This document shows, piece by piece, positions 36,358-45,291 of a DNA stretch of 64,000 nt. The translations under genes were made by a program, and so were the position numbers. The stretch is from Aliivibrio sp. EL58 (GTDB lineage Bacteria > Pseudomonadota > Gammaproteobacteria > Enterobacterales > Vibrionaceae), in NCBI RefSeq assembly GCF_900312675.1, contig NZ_OMPC01000012.1, positions 1-64,000 of the forward strand, in the 5' to 3' direction. Within the stretch, counting starts at the first letter, position 1. Every line of letters starts with the position of its first letter. Below the pieces are notes generated by a model. The model was given only the letters and a program-made list of their open reading frames with translations, ran no database searches and was not told where the DNA came from.

Positions 36358-37932
36358 TTAATCGAATGTTGGGGCGTGATAAATTAAGTTAACTTTAAAC
36401 TCTTCAATGAGATGGGCAAACTCTGGTTTTGGCTTGAGAACATAACTATAGATTCCACCATCAACCAGCTCATCATAATAGGAGTAATCTAAATCTAAAT
36501 AAGCAAAGCGCTTTTGGTTATTTGCGTTAATTCTCTCTTCGCATTCTATAGGGTCAATATTATTTGGTGCCGTTGAGCTTGTTGTGATGCTAGCGTATGC
36601 CCCTTGTCCACCTAATATTGAACTTTGATAGAAAGGCAAAACAAAGCTACATCTCATATCATGAGTATCAGAATTAATATTCAGATCAGAATCTAAGACA
36701 GCCCAGCTTGGGTCTATTAACCTAGAATCCATCATGTACATTCCAGTCGTCCCTTTAATGTAGTTACCACTTTTATCGGTAGGAAAGAAATATTCAAATT
36801 TTTCCATTTGATAAGGATATTCACCAGTCACTACATTTAAACGGGATTCCATGGCCTGCTTATTTTTTAAAATTGTATAGGTTTCAAATTGCTTTCCATT
36901 ATGCACAGTAGTGAGGAGGCTCTCTCCTTTTTCTTCACTGGATTCATAAGCAAGTTTAATTTGCCAATGCTGATCGGCATCAAAAGAAGAATGAGTACTG
37001 GTTAAAATAAGCTGTTGTTTATCAGCTTGATAATTTCCTATTTGAGTCAATTGTTTTTCGGTAGGGCAGGTTTGTTTATTCGTCGATGAGGCATAGAAAG
37101 CGGTATCATTAATAAATTTAAACGCTTCACAATAAACAACTTCATAATCGTAATCTTGTCCAAGAAACGAGTTTGTTGTTTCTAAACGATAAATAATCTC
37201 TCCAACAAGTGCGTTTTCGTTGGTTGCTGCTGCATCCTCTATTGAAGGAAGCGTGAATTCAATGTGTGTCCAGGCTTCTTCTCCCTCTCCGTGATGATCA
37301 TCTTTGGCTGAAATAATAAAGTTCGTCTCTTTCTCATTTTTAATTGGCGAACCAACCAAGGTGAGGCCATTTTTGTTTATTAAAGATAAACCTGGATATG
37401 AAAAGTATATTCGAGTGGTAATAAAGTCATCTTCTTCATCATAAAATAGACCACTGATATTGAATGATAAATTAATCGGCGTTGATTGGGTTAAATCCAA
37501 AGCATATAGCATAGTTTGAAGTTTTTGATGTATTTCTTTGTTTACTTTAGGTTTTTGATTACCAAGGTGGCCTGATTTTTCTTCTGCTTTTAATTTTGAA
37601 CTGTCTTGATTGGTATATTCATCACTCTCTGTATTCAATGTGTCTTGAGGGAGGTTTTGAATCATTGAAGTCTTATTTATTGTTGTAGCGTCTTCTTCTT
37701 TTATTGTTTCTTTCTCACGTTGTTCTGATTGAGCTTTTTTTTCTATAGATGCCTCAGTACGGTGAAAACGAGTAAGAAAAGCGTCATGCTCCGGGCTATT
37801 TTTAGCTTTTGGCTGTGATAGATTTTTTATCGTCAGTGTTTTATCTGATGGCGATGAGTGTACTGAGTATAGTCCGATGCCAGCCATCAATATTACGGCG
37901 ACTGGCACTAATGGTAATGTGTATTTTTTCAT
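36358..37932 (-). CDS. membrane-anchored secreted protein of the sigma/kinase operon
   Basis: 524 aa. One N-terminal TM anchor (YTLPLVPVAVILMAGIGLYSV) is followed by a low-complexity charged linker (about 30-135, Lys/Glu/Thr/Ser-rich), so most of the protein is periplasmic. A cadherin-like segment (INLSFNISGLFYDEEDDFITTR... GLTLVGSP) follows. The C-terminal region (about 260-520: YEVVYCEAFKF, QTCPTEKQLTQIGNYQADK, MRCSFVLPF) is homologous to that of the 971-aa lipoprotein. Last gene of the operon, 6 bp after the sigma gene. It could sense envelope state or be a target; function unknown. Confidence 0.7.
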   Translation of the reverse strand: MKKYTLPLVPVAVILMAGIGLYSVHSSPSDKTLTIKNLSQPKAKNSPEHDAFLTRFHRTEASIEKKAQSEQREKETIKEEDATTINKTSMIQNLPQDTLNTESDEYTNQDSSKLKAEEKSGHLGNQKPKVNKEIHQKLQTMLYALDLTQSTPINLSFNISGLFYDEEDDFITTRIYFSYPGLSLINKNGLTLVGSPIKNEKETNFIISAKDDHHGEGEEAWTHIEFTLPSIEDAAATNENALVGEIIYRLETTNSFLGQDYDYEVVYCEAFKFINDTAFYASSTNKQTCPTEKQLTQIGNYQADKQQLILTSTHSSFDADQHWQIKLAYESSEEKGESLLTTVHNGKQFETYTILKNKQAMESRLNVVTGEYPYQMEKFEYFFPTDKSGNYIKGTTGMYMMDSRLIDPSWAVLDSDLNINSDTHDMRCSFVLPFYQSSILGGQGAYASITTSSTAPNNIDPIECEERINANNQKRFAYLDLDYSYYDELVDGGIYSYVLKPKPEFAHLIEEFKVNLIYHAPTFD

Positions 37933-37938
37933 GTGTTA

Positions 37939-38505
37939 TTACATCATACGTGTTTGAAGCCAACTGCGAGAGAATTTTAAATCCTTTTCGATTAAGCTTG
38001 AGCTGCACTCTAAAAGCTGACAGATTTCGTTGTTTTTCATACCCATCAGATATTTTAATTTTAGGGCATTTGATTGACGAGGATAGCGAATACTAAAACT
38101 GTCTAATGCTTTATCCATTATAAGCAGCTGTTCAAACCTATCACTGTCATTCTGTATTGCAGTCAATGCTTGACGCTTTCTTGCTTGTAATGAGCGAGCA
38201 TTATCGATCAAAATTTGACGCATTACCTTAGTTGCCATTAAGAAGAAATCACGTTTAGTTTTTATATTATCTAGCTCTGAATTTGATAGCTTAAGATATG
38301 CATCGTGAATTAACGCCGTGGTGCTATTAACGCTATCAGACAATACATCGTTATCATCACCATACTTTTCGGCGTTACGTTTTCGTTCTTCTTGGGCTAT
38401 ATGACGCAGTTGTAAGTAAGCAAATTGATAGAGTTGGCTTTCTGCTTTTTTATCCCCAGATTGCCAGTCTTGAATTATTTGAGTTAATTGCGTTGTCGCT
38501 GTCAT
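37939..38505 (-). CDS. ECF sigma factor of the kinase-linked type (EcfP-like, ECF43)
   Basis: 188 aa from the ATG at 38505 (GGA 9-11 nt upstream); a longer frame to 38571 overlaps the previous gene and is not family-like. Sigma-2 spans about 8-95 and sigma-4 about 125-185 (KLKYLMGMKNNEICQLLECSSSLIEKDL). Region 2.2 reads NSTTALIHDAYLKL instead of the acidic motif of normal ECF factors. Thr63, by this numbering, lies where V. parahaemolyticus EcfP is reported to be phosphorylated by kinase PknT. No anti-sigma gene is present. It likely becomes active only when phosphorylated by the operon's kinase. Confidence 0.82.
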   Translation of the reverse strand: MTATTQLTQIIQDWQSGDKKAESQLYQFAYLQLRHIAQEERKRNAEKYGDDNDVLSDSVNSTTALIHDAYLKLSNSELDNIKTKRDFFLMATKVMRQILIDNARSLQARKRQALTAIQNDSDRFEQLLIMDKALDSFSIRYPRQSNALKLKYLMGMKNNEICQLLECSSSLIEKDLKFSRSWLQTRMM

Positions 38506-38518
38506 AAAAGATATTCCG

Positions 38519-39946
38519 TTAAATTTTACTAAATTCAGAGATCGAAAAAGTATGGAGCTCTTCAGTTCCATCAGGTTGTACTTGAAGCGTTTGGCGGTAG
38601 CGATAAAGAATACCCTGATGCCAATTTTTACCTGCAGGCAAATACTCCCAACTGGTGTGCTGAGCTTGGTTACCGTTGAGGTACCAACGTATTAATAAAT
38701 TCATTTGGACCAAACGAGCGCTTTTGGTTTTATTTTTTATCCACCACATATCCGCATATTCTTTGCTTACATCTAATTGATAATCATCTCTTTTCAAAGA
38801 GCAAGAGCGTGTTTCGTTAGGGCCTTTAAATACAGAACCGTCTTTAATTAATAAGCAGGTAGTGTGTATCGTATTATCTTGATATTGCGTTTGACGCCAA
38901 ATACCTTCAAAAGGGATGTGTTTCTCTTTTTCTTTTGGATAGGTAAAGGTGATTTTTTCACTGCGATTTTGATGTTTAATGTGTTCATTAGGTCCAAGCC
39001 CTTGTGCTTTTTCCATGAATAATTCAGTTTCAGGATCAAAGTTCATCGCAATGGTTCTGTACTTCCAATCTCCAGCGTCATTGTAATTATCTAAAGAAAA
39101 ACCATTAAGATCATTGCGAGTACATCCGGTTGTTGAGCAACCAATAAGACCACCAAAACCGTCAAACTCAGAAATAGGTTCTTTGATTTTTTCTACAGAG
39201 TTAGAGGGGTTTAATCGGCATCCATTAAAATAATCGCCCGAGCTTGGATATTGAGTAAGATGAGAAAGACTAACTTCATATTCAATATTTCCAAAAGAAG
39301 GGCGGAATTTTGGGTGATGCTGATACTTAATGTCATAAACACACACTCTTCCTTGCCAATCTTTTTTCTTAATCGTGGTATGTTCAAATCGCTTATTGAG
39401 TGGGCGGTAAATAATATTGTCTGATGTAAAGTTTTGCTCAATGTATTTCTGGCTCTGGTTTAGATGTTGTACTGCTTCTTTGACAGAGACCAATTCCATA
39501 TTAAGCGCCGCTGCTGAATGATCTAATATATTGAGATCAATTTTTTTGAGCTGTTGTTGGAAGCTCACATCAGAAAGCATTTTGCTGGCAAGGGTGATCT
39601 CTTCGCGATTATTTGGGGTGCTATCAAGGGAAAGTAATAATCGCGTGAGATTAATGCTTTTGCTTGGTGTTGTCGTTGCTAAAGTCGGCGTTACCACTTC
39701 TTGGCCTGATAATGTACTAAGTAAATAACCACTATCATCGTTTCCTAAGAAAAAGCGTACGACATCACCAGAGCGATACTCAAAAGCGCCTTTATTTGTT
39801 GTGCCAGAAAGTTGTGAGCTAGTTTGGTAATAAAGCCCTGTGACTGGTGAATCAATAAAGTATCCGGTCTTAATTTCAGCAAAAGTAGGGGTAGAAATAC
39901 TAAATAGTAATCCAGAGGACAGTAAGGATTTGAGTATTGTTTTCAT
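38519..39946 (-). CDS. secreted protein of the sigma/kinase operon
   Basis: 475 aa with a signal peptide ending in STPTFA (about residue 23). Residues about 27-75 (TGYFIDSPVTGLYYQTSSQL, GAFEYRSGDVVRFFLG) match a beta-rich motif I recall as common in lipoproteins of marine gammaproteobacteria. The rest is unrecognised; several Cys pairs (GCSTTGC, CLLIKD..RSC) suggest disulfides. It overlaps the kinase gene stop by 4 nt (ATGA), and the sigma gene follows after 13 bp. Its place between kinase and sigma suggests a periplasmic sensor or effector; function unknown. Confidence 0.7.
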   Translation of the reverse strand: MKTILKSLLSSGLLFSISTPTFAEIKTGYFIDSPVTGLYYQTSSQLSGTTNKGAFEYRSGDVVRFFLGNDDSGYLLSTLSGQEVVTPTLATTTPSKSINLTRLLLSLDSTPNNREEITLASKMLSDVSFQQQLKKIDLNILDHSAAALNMELVSVKEAVQHLNQSQKYIEQNFTSDNIIYRPLNKRFEHTTIKKKDWQGRVCVYDIKYQHHPKFRPSFGNIEYEVSLSHLTQYPSSGDYFNGCRLNPSNSVEKIKEPISEFDGFGGLIGCSTTGCTRNDLNGFSLDNYNDAGDWKYRTIAMNFDPETELFMEKAQGLGPNEHIKHQNRSEKITFTYPKEKEKHIPFEGIWRQTQYQDNTIHTTCLLIKDGSVFKGPNETRSCSLKRDDYQLDVSKEYADMWWIKNKTKSARLVQMNLLIRWYLNGNQAQHTSWEYLPAGKNWHQGILYRYRQTLQVQPDGTEELHTFSISEFSKI

Positions 39947-41403
39947 AATAGCGCTGCTTTTTTCTCTTGATGTGTTGAGTCTTTAGGGGGAACCGCTGTT
40001 ATTTTTTGTTTCGTTGGAATAGGCGTCATCATGGCCAGCAACATTTTCTGTTTTATGTGTGTAGGCAATTCTTGATTAGACAAAATTCGACGTCGAGTTA
40101 ACTCAAGCATTGAGCTAATTGATGCTTGTGACGTGGAGGTTCCCTTTGAGTGAAAAAGTAATTGGGTTACTTCAAACATCATTTTTTCAGCAACGATTTT
40201 TTCTTGTTCTAATTGATGGTTTTTAATCGCTAGGAGCGTTGAAAAAGTGGCTCCAGATAGGATTAATAAAGCAAAAAGAAATGACTGGATCGGCTTTCGC
40301 TTTAATAAACATTGAGTTACATAAAGAGGTGAGTGTCGTTTAAAGGCGATTGGTCGAGAACCCAGTAGACATTCAATATCTAGGCGCAACTCAGCGACCG
40401 ACTGATAACGCTCAGATAAATGGACTTGTGCCGCTTTATGTTGGATCTGTGCTATATCACTTTTATCAGTAAGGTTTGGAAATAAAAAGCGTAATAGTTG
40501 CCCTAATGAGTAGATGTCACTTTGTGGTGTTAGATTGCTCCCCAATTTTTGTTCTGGGCTCGCAAATTGTTCACTAAAAGCAAGTAAAGTATGCTGATTA
40601 GAGCATGGTTCATCATGTGTTTTTTGGGTTAAATTGAAATCTATTAACTTCGGTAACCCCTGCTTATCTATTAGAATATTTTCCGGTTTCAAATCGGCAT
40701 GAAGCACATTATGTTGATGAGAGTGCTCTAATGCTTGGCAAATCTGACTAAATAAATGCAGTTTCTGATTTTTTGATAATGAAGTATTAGCGGTAAATTC
40801 ATTAAGGGTTGTACCAATTACTTTTTCCATCACGATGTAAACGAGATCTTGATGCTCTCCGCCATCAAAAACTTTAGCTATATACGGATGATTTAGATTA
40901 GCCAATAGTTGAGCTTCTTTAAATAAAGCGTGTTTATCCAATAAATTATTAAAGCTTGGTTGGATAAATTTGATAGCGAGTTCTTGCTCGAAAGTATCAT
41001 TAGCACGAACAGCAGAATACACGACCCCAATACCACCACGACCAAGTTCATGGGTTAGTTGGTACTTATCTACGGTTTGGCCGCTTAAATCATGGTCAAA
41101 AAGGCAGATTTGTTGCGCGTGAAAACCGAGCAGTTTAGTAAAGTGCTCTGAAGTGGAAGTAGTCAGTAAAGGGATTATCTCTTGATAGAGTGTTTGATGA
41201 TTTTCTTTAAGCGTTTCGAGTGCTTTTTTTTGCTGCTTCTCATCTAAATCTAGTAAGCGATAAAACACTTGAGTGGTGGTATTTCCTAGCTGCACGGAAT
41301 TATGAGTATAGTTATTTTTGCGTACTGTATTCACTAATGTGATAAAAGGGAATTTATTTTCTAAAAAGTGAGAATATTTCAGTAAATTTATTGATCCTTG
41401 CAT
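39943..41403 (-). CDS. membrane-bound Ser/Thr protein kinase (PknT-like)
   Basis: 486 aa. An N-terminal region (about 46-90, RLLDLDEKQQKKALETL) typical of kinases linked to ECF43 sigma factors comes first. The kinase domain spans about 114-350: Gly loop ELGRGGIGVVY, Lys145 in AIKFI, catalytic loop HADLKPEN (HAD rather than HRD), DFN in place of DFG at 255-257, and ASPE. One TM helix (374-393) is followed by a ~90-residue C-terminal tail outside the membrane. It probably phosphorylates the sigma factor encoded two genes downstream. The start is uncertain: the ATG at 41403 has no close ribosome site. Confidence 0.83.
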   Translation of the reverse strand: MQGSINLLKYSHFLENKFPFITLVNTVRKNNYTHNSVQLGNTTTQVFYRLLDLDEKQQKKALETLKENHQTLYQEIIPLLTTSTSEHFTKLLGFHAQQICLFDHDLSGQTVDKYQLTHELGRGGIGVVYSAVRANDTFEQELAIKFIQPSFNNLLDKHALFKEAQLLANLNHPYIAKVFDGGEHQDLVYIVMEKVIGTTLNEFTANTSLSKNQKLHLFSQICQALEHSHQHNVLHADLKPENILIDKQGLPKLIDFNLTQKTHDEPCSNQHTLLAFSEQFASPEQKLGSNLTPQSDIYSLGQLLRFLFPNLTDKSDIAQIQHKAAQVHLSERYQSVAELRLDIECLLGSRPIAFKRHSPLYVTQCLLKRKPIQSFLFALLILSGATFSTLLAIKNHQLEQEKIVAEKMMFEVTQLLFHSKGTSTSQASISSMLELTRRRILSNQELPTHIKQKMLLAMMTPIPTKQKITAVPPKDSTHQEKKAALL

Positions 41404-41559
41404 TGTATGGTGAGTTTTTATCCTTCTTTATGCTGGCTTATCTTAGGTTATTATTACACTCACGTAATAGTCATTTGCTTTTTACTGGGATAGTCATTTT
41501 TCAAATAAAGCTTACACTTAGTCTCATCAAATCGAGTTAATGCATAGAAGGTAATTATT

Positions 41560-42150
41560 ATGGCTGAACACAACACTCTGCAATTTCAAGTTGGACAAAC
41601 GTTTACAGATCACCCGTTTCAAGAAGGTGATGGTGCAATGCTTGAGTTGTTCCGTAATGATTTACCAAATATGCTTTATGTTGGCCTTGGTAATATCACC
41701 GCTGATGAACAAGCGGTTTTAGGTCAAACTGACGCGCAACTTAGTGTCATTACCTCTGATAATGGGGGTTGCTTGGTTGTGGTTAGTTTTGGTGATCTAG
41801 CATTTGAGATGCAATTAAACTCAGCCGCTATTCCTGAAGATTATTTCACACTGACAGAAGAGAAAGCTCTATCTGTTTCTATGATAGCGGTAGATAGTGC
41901 AACGAATTTACTCGTCGCTGTTCGAGAGTTTACGCTGCCAGAAGTATTAAGCCGTCAGTTTATTGAAGTGGTTAAGGCGCAGCGTGAGTTGGGTAATGTG
42001 GATGCGGTGAATATGGAAAATATGCAGTTAATAAACTCGTTAACGCCAGAAGCTCTACAAGAAAAAATGGAGTTTCACCCCCTACAAAGTGTTATCGCTG
42101 CACCGACTTGTGGTTGTGGGCATCATCATCACCATGATCACTCGCATTAA
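41560..42150 (+). CDS. hypothetical protein with histidine-rich C-terminus
   Basis: 196 aa, cytoplasmic, no signal peptide. Most of the chain is an unrecognised mixed alpha/beta domain. The tail CGCGHHHHHDHSH combines two Cys with seven His and should bind metals such as Ni, Zn or Cu. Start ATG has GAAGG at a good distance. It ends before a hairpin terminator and lies next to the copper-linked scs operon, which may or may not be meaningful. Function unknown. Confidence 0.7.
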   Translation: MAEHNTLQFQVGQTFTDHPFQEGDGAMLELFRNDLPNMLYVGLGNITADEQAVLGQTDAQLSVITSDNGGCLVVVSFGDLAFEMQLNSAAIPEDYFTLTEEKALSVSMIAVDSATNLLVAVREFTLPEVLSRQFIEVVKAQRELGNVDAVNMENMQLINSLTPEALQEKMEFHPLQSVIAAPTCGCGHHHHHDHSH

Positions 42151-42180
42151 ATTTAAATAGGTAAACTAGGAAACTATTTA

Positions 42181-42213
42181 AAGGAGCGTGTGTCCTAATT
42201 GCACTCGTTCCTT
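42181..42213 (+). terminator. hairpin terminator before the scs operon
   Basis: AAGGAGCGTGTG pairs with CACTCGTTCCTT (12 positions, one mismatch, one G-U) around a 9-nt loop, followed by ATTATTT. It shows that the GTG codons inside it are unlikely to be the start of the next gene. Confidence 0.65.
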
Positions 42214-42235
42214 ATTATTTGTAGTTAACCGGTTG

Positions 42236-42619
42236 ATGAAATCTGCGTTTCACAGACATAAATTTTTTAGATGGCCCCTCATTCTCGTATGTTGGGTTAT
42301 CTTTGTCTGTGCGGCAAATAATATTGGTTTCTTGAATTCATGTTCTTTGCCGTTAACTGATTCGGAGTCTGCTTCTGTTCAGCAGGGATCAAAAGTAGAG
42401 CAAGATAAAAACGGATTAAGTGATAAATGCGAATTATCAGATCATTTAGTTCATTTTGAATCACATCAAGTTGGCGAGCATGTACTTATTGTACAGATAT
42501 TTACAGTCCTCCTAGTGATAGGGCTGTTGCTATCTTTTAGTTATACCTCCTTATTTACAGAGCCAATCCTTCACAAAGGAAGGCGGCTTCATCTCAAGTT
42601 ATGTGTCTTTAGAGAATAA
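42236..42619 (+). CDS. small membrane protein heading the scs operon
   Basis: 127 aa from the ATG at 42236; the frame is open to GTG 42188, but that codon sits inside a terminator hairpin. Two hydrophobic segments (WPLILVCWVIFVCAANNIGFL and VLIVQIFTVLLVIGLLLSFSY) flank a ~60-residue loop with two Cys and Asp/Glu/His residues, a metal-binding-like layout. Its position just before scsB matches that of scsA, but I cannot confirm homology. Inner membrane. Confidence 0.6.
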   Translation: MKSAFHRHKFFRWPLILVCWVIFVCAANNIGFLNSCSLPLTDSESASVQQGSKVEQDKNGLSDKCELSDHLVHFESHQVGEHVLIVQIFTVLLVIGLLLSFSYTSLFTEPILHKGRRLHLKLCVFRE

Positions 42620-42674
42620 ATAATCGAATGTTTTATCGACATTCGACGTATATTTATTTTTAAAGGAAACACAC

Positions 42675-44771
42675 ATGCAAAAATCAGCAATGACAGCGCG
42701 TATAGTCTTATTTGGGCTATTCGCGGTATTGTGCAGCGTATTTATATCTGTTGCCCATGCAGAAACGCCAAATACTGGATGGATTAAAAACCCCAACCAC
42801 ACCCCAATAGAAACACGTTTTGTTCTTACTGGACAAATCAATAAAGTTGATCAAACCGTTGCCGGATTTTTAGAAGTTCGTCTTGCCGGTGATTGGAAAA
42901 CCTATTGGAGAAGCCCTGGAGAAGGGGGGATTGCCCCGAGCATGACGTGGGAGGATTCTCAAAACATTCGCAGTATCGATTGGTATTGGCCATATCCGAA
43001 ACGCTTCGATTTACTTGGGATTGAAACCCTAGGCTATAAGGGAAGTGTTATTTTCCCTATGACACTTCATATTGATGATCTCAATAAGCCTGTAACCTTT
43101 AAGGCCGATCTCACCTTGTCATCTTGTACCACTATCTGCGTACTGACTGACTATCCATTTGAACTTACGTTCACTCCTACCGATCTAACGCTTTCCAAAG
43201 AAGCGATGCACGTTTATGCCCAAGGGTTAAGTCAGGTTCCAAAACAATCGGCATTGATCAGTGAGGTGAAAGCGGTGTGGGATGCTACAAAAATGCAGCT
43301 TCAGGTGACAGCAACCAAAAAAATGGGGTGGATAGCCCCTGATGTATTGGTTGATGGTCCTTCCGATGAGATGCAGGACGATAACTTTTCTCGTCCAAAG
43401 ATTGATGTGGATGGTGATGATATCACCGCAACATTCGATGTCAGCAGTTGGATGGGAACTCCTAATCTAACCGGTGAAAATATCAGTGTTACTTTAAAAG
43501 ATAAGGAATTCATTGCTGAGCAGCCCGCAAGTATTCGCGATGGAATGATCGCACGCAATATGCAGTCTATTGTACAAATGGTCCTGTTTGCTTTATTTGG
43601 TGGTTTTATTTTAAATATCATGCCATGTGTTTTCCCTGTACTGGGTATGAAATTAAGTAGTGTTATCTCAGCCCAAGGCCTTGAGAAAAAGCAGATTAAA
43701 TTGCAGTTTTTAGCCTCTGCAAGTGGGATTGTTTTTTCGTTTTGGCTTCTTGCTTCTTTCTTAGCGGTGCTCAAGTTATCGGGTAATGCAATTGGATGGG
43801 GGATTCAATTTCAAAGTGCGTGGTTTATTGGGGCAATGACACTCATTACCGTGTTGTTTGGTGCCAATATGCTGAGCTTATTTGAAATCCGATTATCATC
43901 AAATACCAACACTTGGATCGCATCAAAAGGGAACAACTCTTACTTTGGTCACTTCATTCAAGGTATGTTTGCCACCTTACTTGCCACACCTTGCTCCGCC
44001 CCTTTCTTAGGAACTGCGGTTGCTTTTGCTTTAGCGACAAATATCCCAACCATGTACGGCATTTTTACTGCGTTAGCGCTTGGTATGGCCTTACCGTGGA
44101 TATTGGTTGCGATCTTCCCATCGATTGCTCTTTCGTTACCAAAACCTGGTCCATGGATGAGTAAGGTTAAGTCTCTTTTTGGTGCGATGATGCTTATCAC
44201 CAGTATTTGGTTACTGAATTTACTTTCTAATCATTTATCAGAGCTTTGGATTTATGCTATTGCAGTGATATCAGGTGGTGCAATTTTACTGCGAACGGTT
44301 CAAGTGCATAGTAAGAAAGCGGCGGGATGGTTGAGTATTTTGTTTGCGATCGCATTTGGTTTTGGCACCGTGATAGACAGCATGACGTCAACGGACCTTT
44401 TACCTGCCGAGCCCAACTGGGTTCCTTTATCGAGTGAATCTATTCAGCAACATGTCGATGAAGGAAAAGTGGTGTTTGTTGATGTTACCGCCGATTGGTG
44501 TGTGACATGTAAGGCAAACAAGATTGGTGTGATGCTTCAAGAGCCGGTTTATAGCGAGTTAAACAGCGCCAATGTTGTTCCTATGGAGGGAGATTGGACG
44601 GTTCCGAATGAAGAGATTACCTCTTACCTACAAGATCATGGCCGATTTGGGGTGCCATTTAATGTGGTTTATGGCCCAGGAGCGCCAAACGGCATCGAAC
44701 TTCCTGTGATTTTGAATGAAAAAGCCGTTATGGATGCGATTAAAAAAGCAGGGGGGAACAGTGATGGGTAA
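42675..44771 (+). CDS. scsB: ScsB, DsbD-like membrane thiol reductase
   Basis: 698 aa. A signal peptide (ending near AHAE) and an N-terminal periplasmic immunoglobulin-like domain (about 35-290) come first. Next are about eight TM helices with the two membrane cysteines (NIMPCVFP and ATPCSAPFLG) that relay electrons. A C-terminal thioredoxin domain (about 600-698) has CxxC in ADWCVTCKANK. The family passes reducing power from cytoplasmic thioredoxin to periplasmic ScsC and related proteins, protecting against copper and oxidative damage. It overlaps the ScsD-like start by 8 nt. Confidence 0.88.
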   Translation: MQKSAMTARIVLFGLFAVLCSVFISVAHAETPNTGWIKNPNHTPIETRFVLTGQINKVDQTVAGFLEVRLAGDWKTYWRSPGEGGIAPSMTWEDSQNIRSIDWYWPYPKRFDLLGIETLGYKGSVIFPMTLHIDDLNKPVTFKADLTLSSCTTICVLTDYPFELTFTPTDLTLSKEAMHVYAQGLSQVPKQSALISEVKAVWDATKMQLQVTATKKMGWIAPDVLVDGPSDEMQDDNFSRPKIDVDGDDITATFDVSSWMGTPNLTGENISVTLKDKEFIAEQPASIRDGMIARNMQSIVQMVLFALFGGFILNIMPCVFPVLGMKLSSVISAQGLEKKQIKLQFLASASGIVFSFWLLASFLAVLKLSGNAIGWGIQFQSAWFIGAMTLITVLFGANMLSLFEIRLSSNTNTWIASKGNNSYFGHFIQGMFATLLATPCSAPFLGTAVAFALATNIPTMYGIFTALALGMALPWILVAIFPSIALSLPKPGPWMSKVKSLFGAMMLITSIWLLNLLSNHLSELWIYAIAVISGGAILLRTVQVHSKKAAGWLSILFAIAFGFGTVIDSMTSTDLLPAEPNWVPLSSESIQQHVDEGKVVFVDVTADWCVTCKANKIGVMLQEPVYSELNSANVVPMEGDWTVPNEEITSYLQDHGRFGVPFNVVYGPGAPNGIELPVILNEKAVMDAIKKAGGNSDG

Positions 44772-45267
44772 GAGTAAAAAAATGAAACGTTGGGGTAAAG
44801 AAGCGCTTATTTACTTGGTTATGATCATTATTCTTAGCTTTGCTGTTGATATGTGGAGAACCAAAGATATGCCTGTTAATGCAACTCCTGCAGTTGCTGG
44901 GATTAGCACAACAGGAGAGTCGATAGATGTTATTGCGATGAGCCAAGAAAAACCTGTGGTGGTCTATTTTTGGGCGACGTGGTGTGCAGCGTGTCGATTC
45001 GTAACACCAACAATTAATTGGTTCAGTGATTCTTATCAGGTTGTTGGAGTGAGTACGAGCTCTGGAGAGGATAGAAGAGTCTCCGGCTATATGAAATCCC
45101 ACGAATATACCTTTAAAAATATTAATGATACGCGCGGCAATATTTCAAGAGAGTGGGGCATTAGAGTGACCCCAACGATCGTCATTATTGATAAAGGCGA
45201 GATAAAAAACATCACTACGGGGATAACAACTCCGATGGGATTACTTGCTCGCTTATGGCTTATCTAA
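44764..45267 (+). CDS. scsD: ScsD-like membrane-anchored thioredoxin
   Basis: 167 aa from ATG 44764, overlapping the scsB stop (ATGGGTAA) with an AGGGGGG ribosome site; the frame opens earlier at 44716 but inside scsB. One TM anchor (ALIYLVMIIILSFAVDMW) is followed by a TlpA/thioredoxin fold with active site FWATWCAACRF and cis-Pro region RVTPTIVI. It acts as a periplasmic thiol oxidoreductase partner of ScsB. Confidence 0.85.
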   Translation: MGKSKKMKRWGKEALIYLVMIIILSFAVDMWRTKDMPVNATPAVAGISTTGESIDVIAMSQEKPVVVYFWATWCAACRFVTPTINWFSDSYQVVGVSTSSGEDRRVSGYMKSHEYTFKNINDTRGNISREWGIRVTPTIVIIDKGEIKNITTGITTPMGLLARLWLI

Positions 45268-45291
45268 ACAAATATATACGGACAATAAAAA

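Noticed and set aside
42675-44771. DsbD proper
   Set aside because: The long N-terminal domain and the ScsC/ScsD partner genes fit ScsB better than DsbD.
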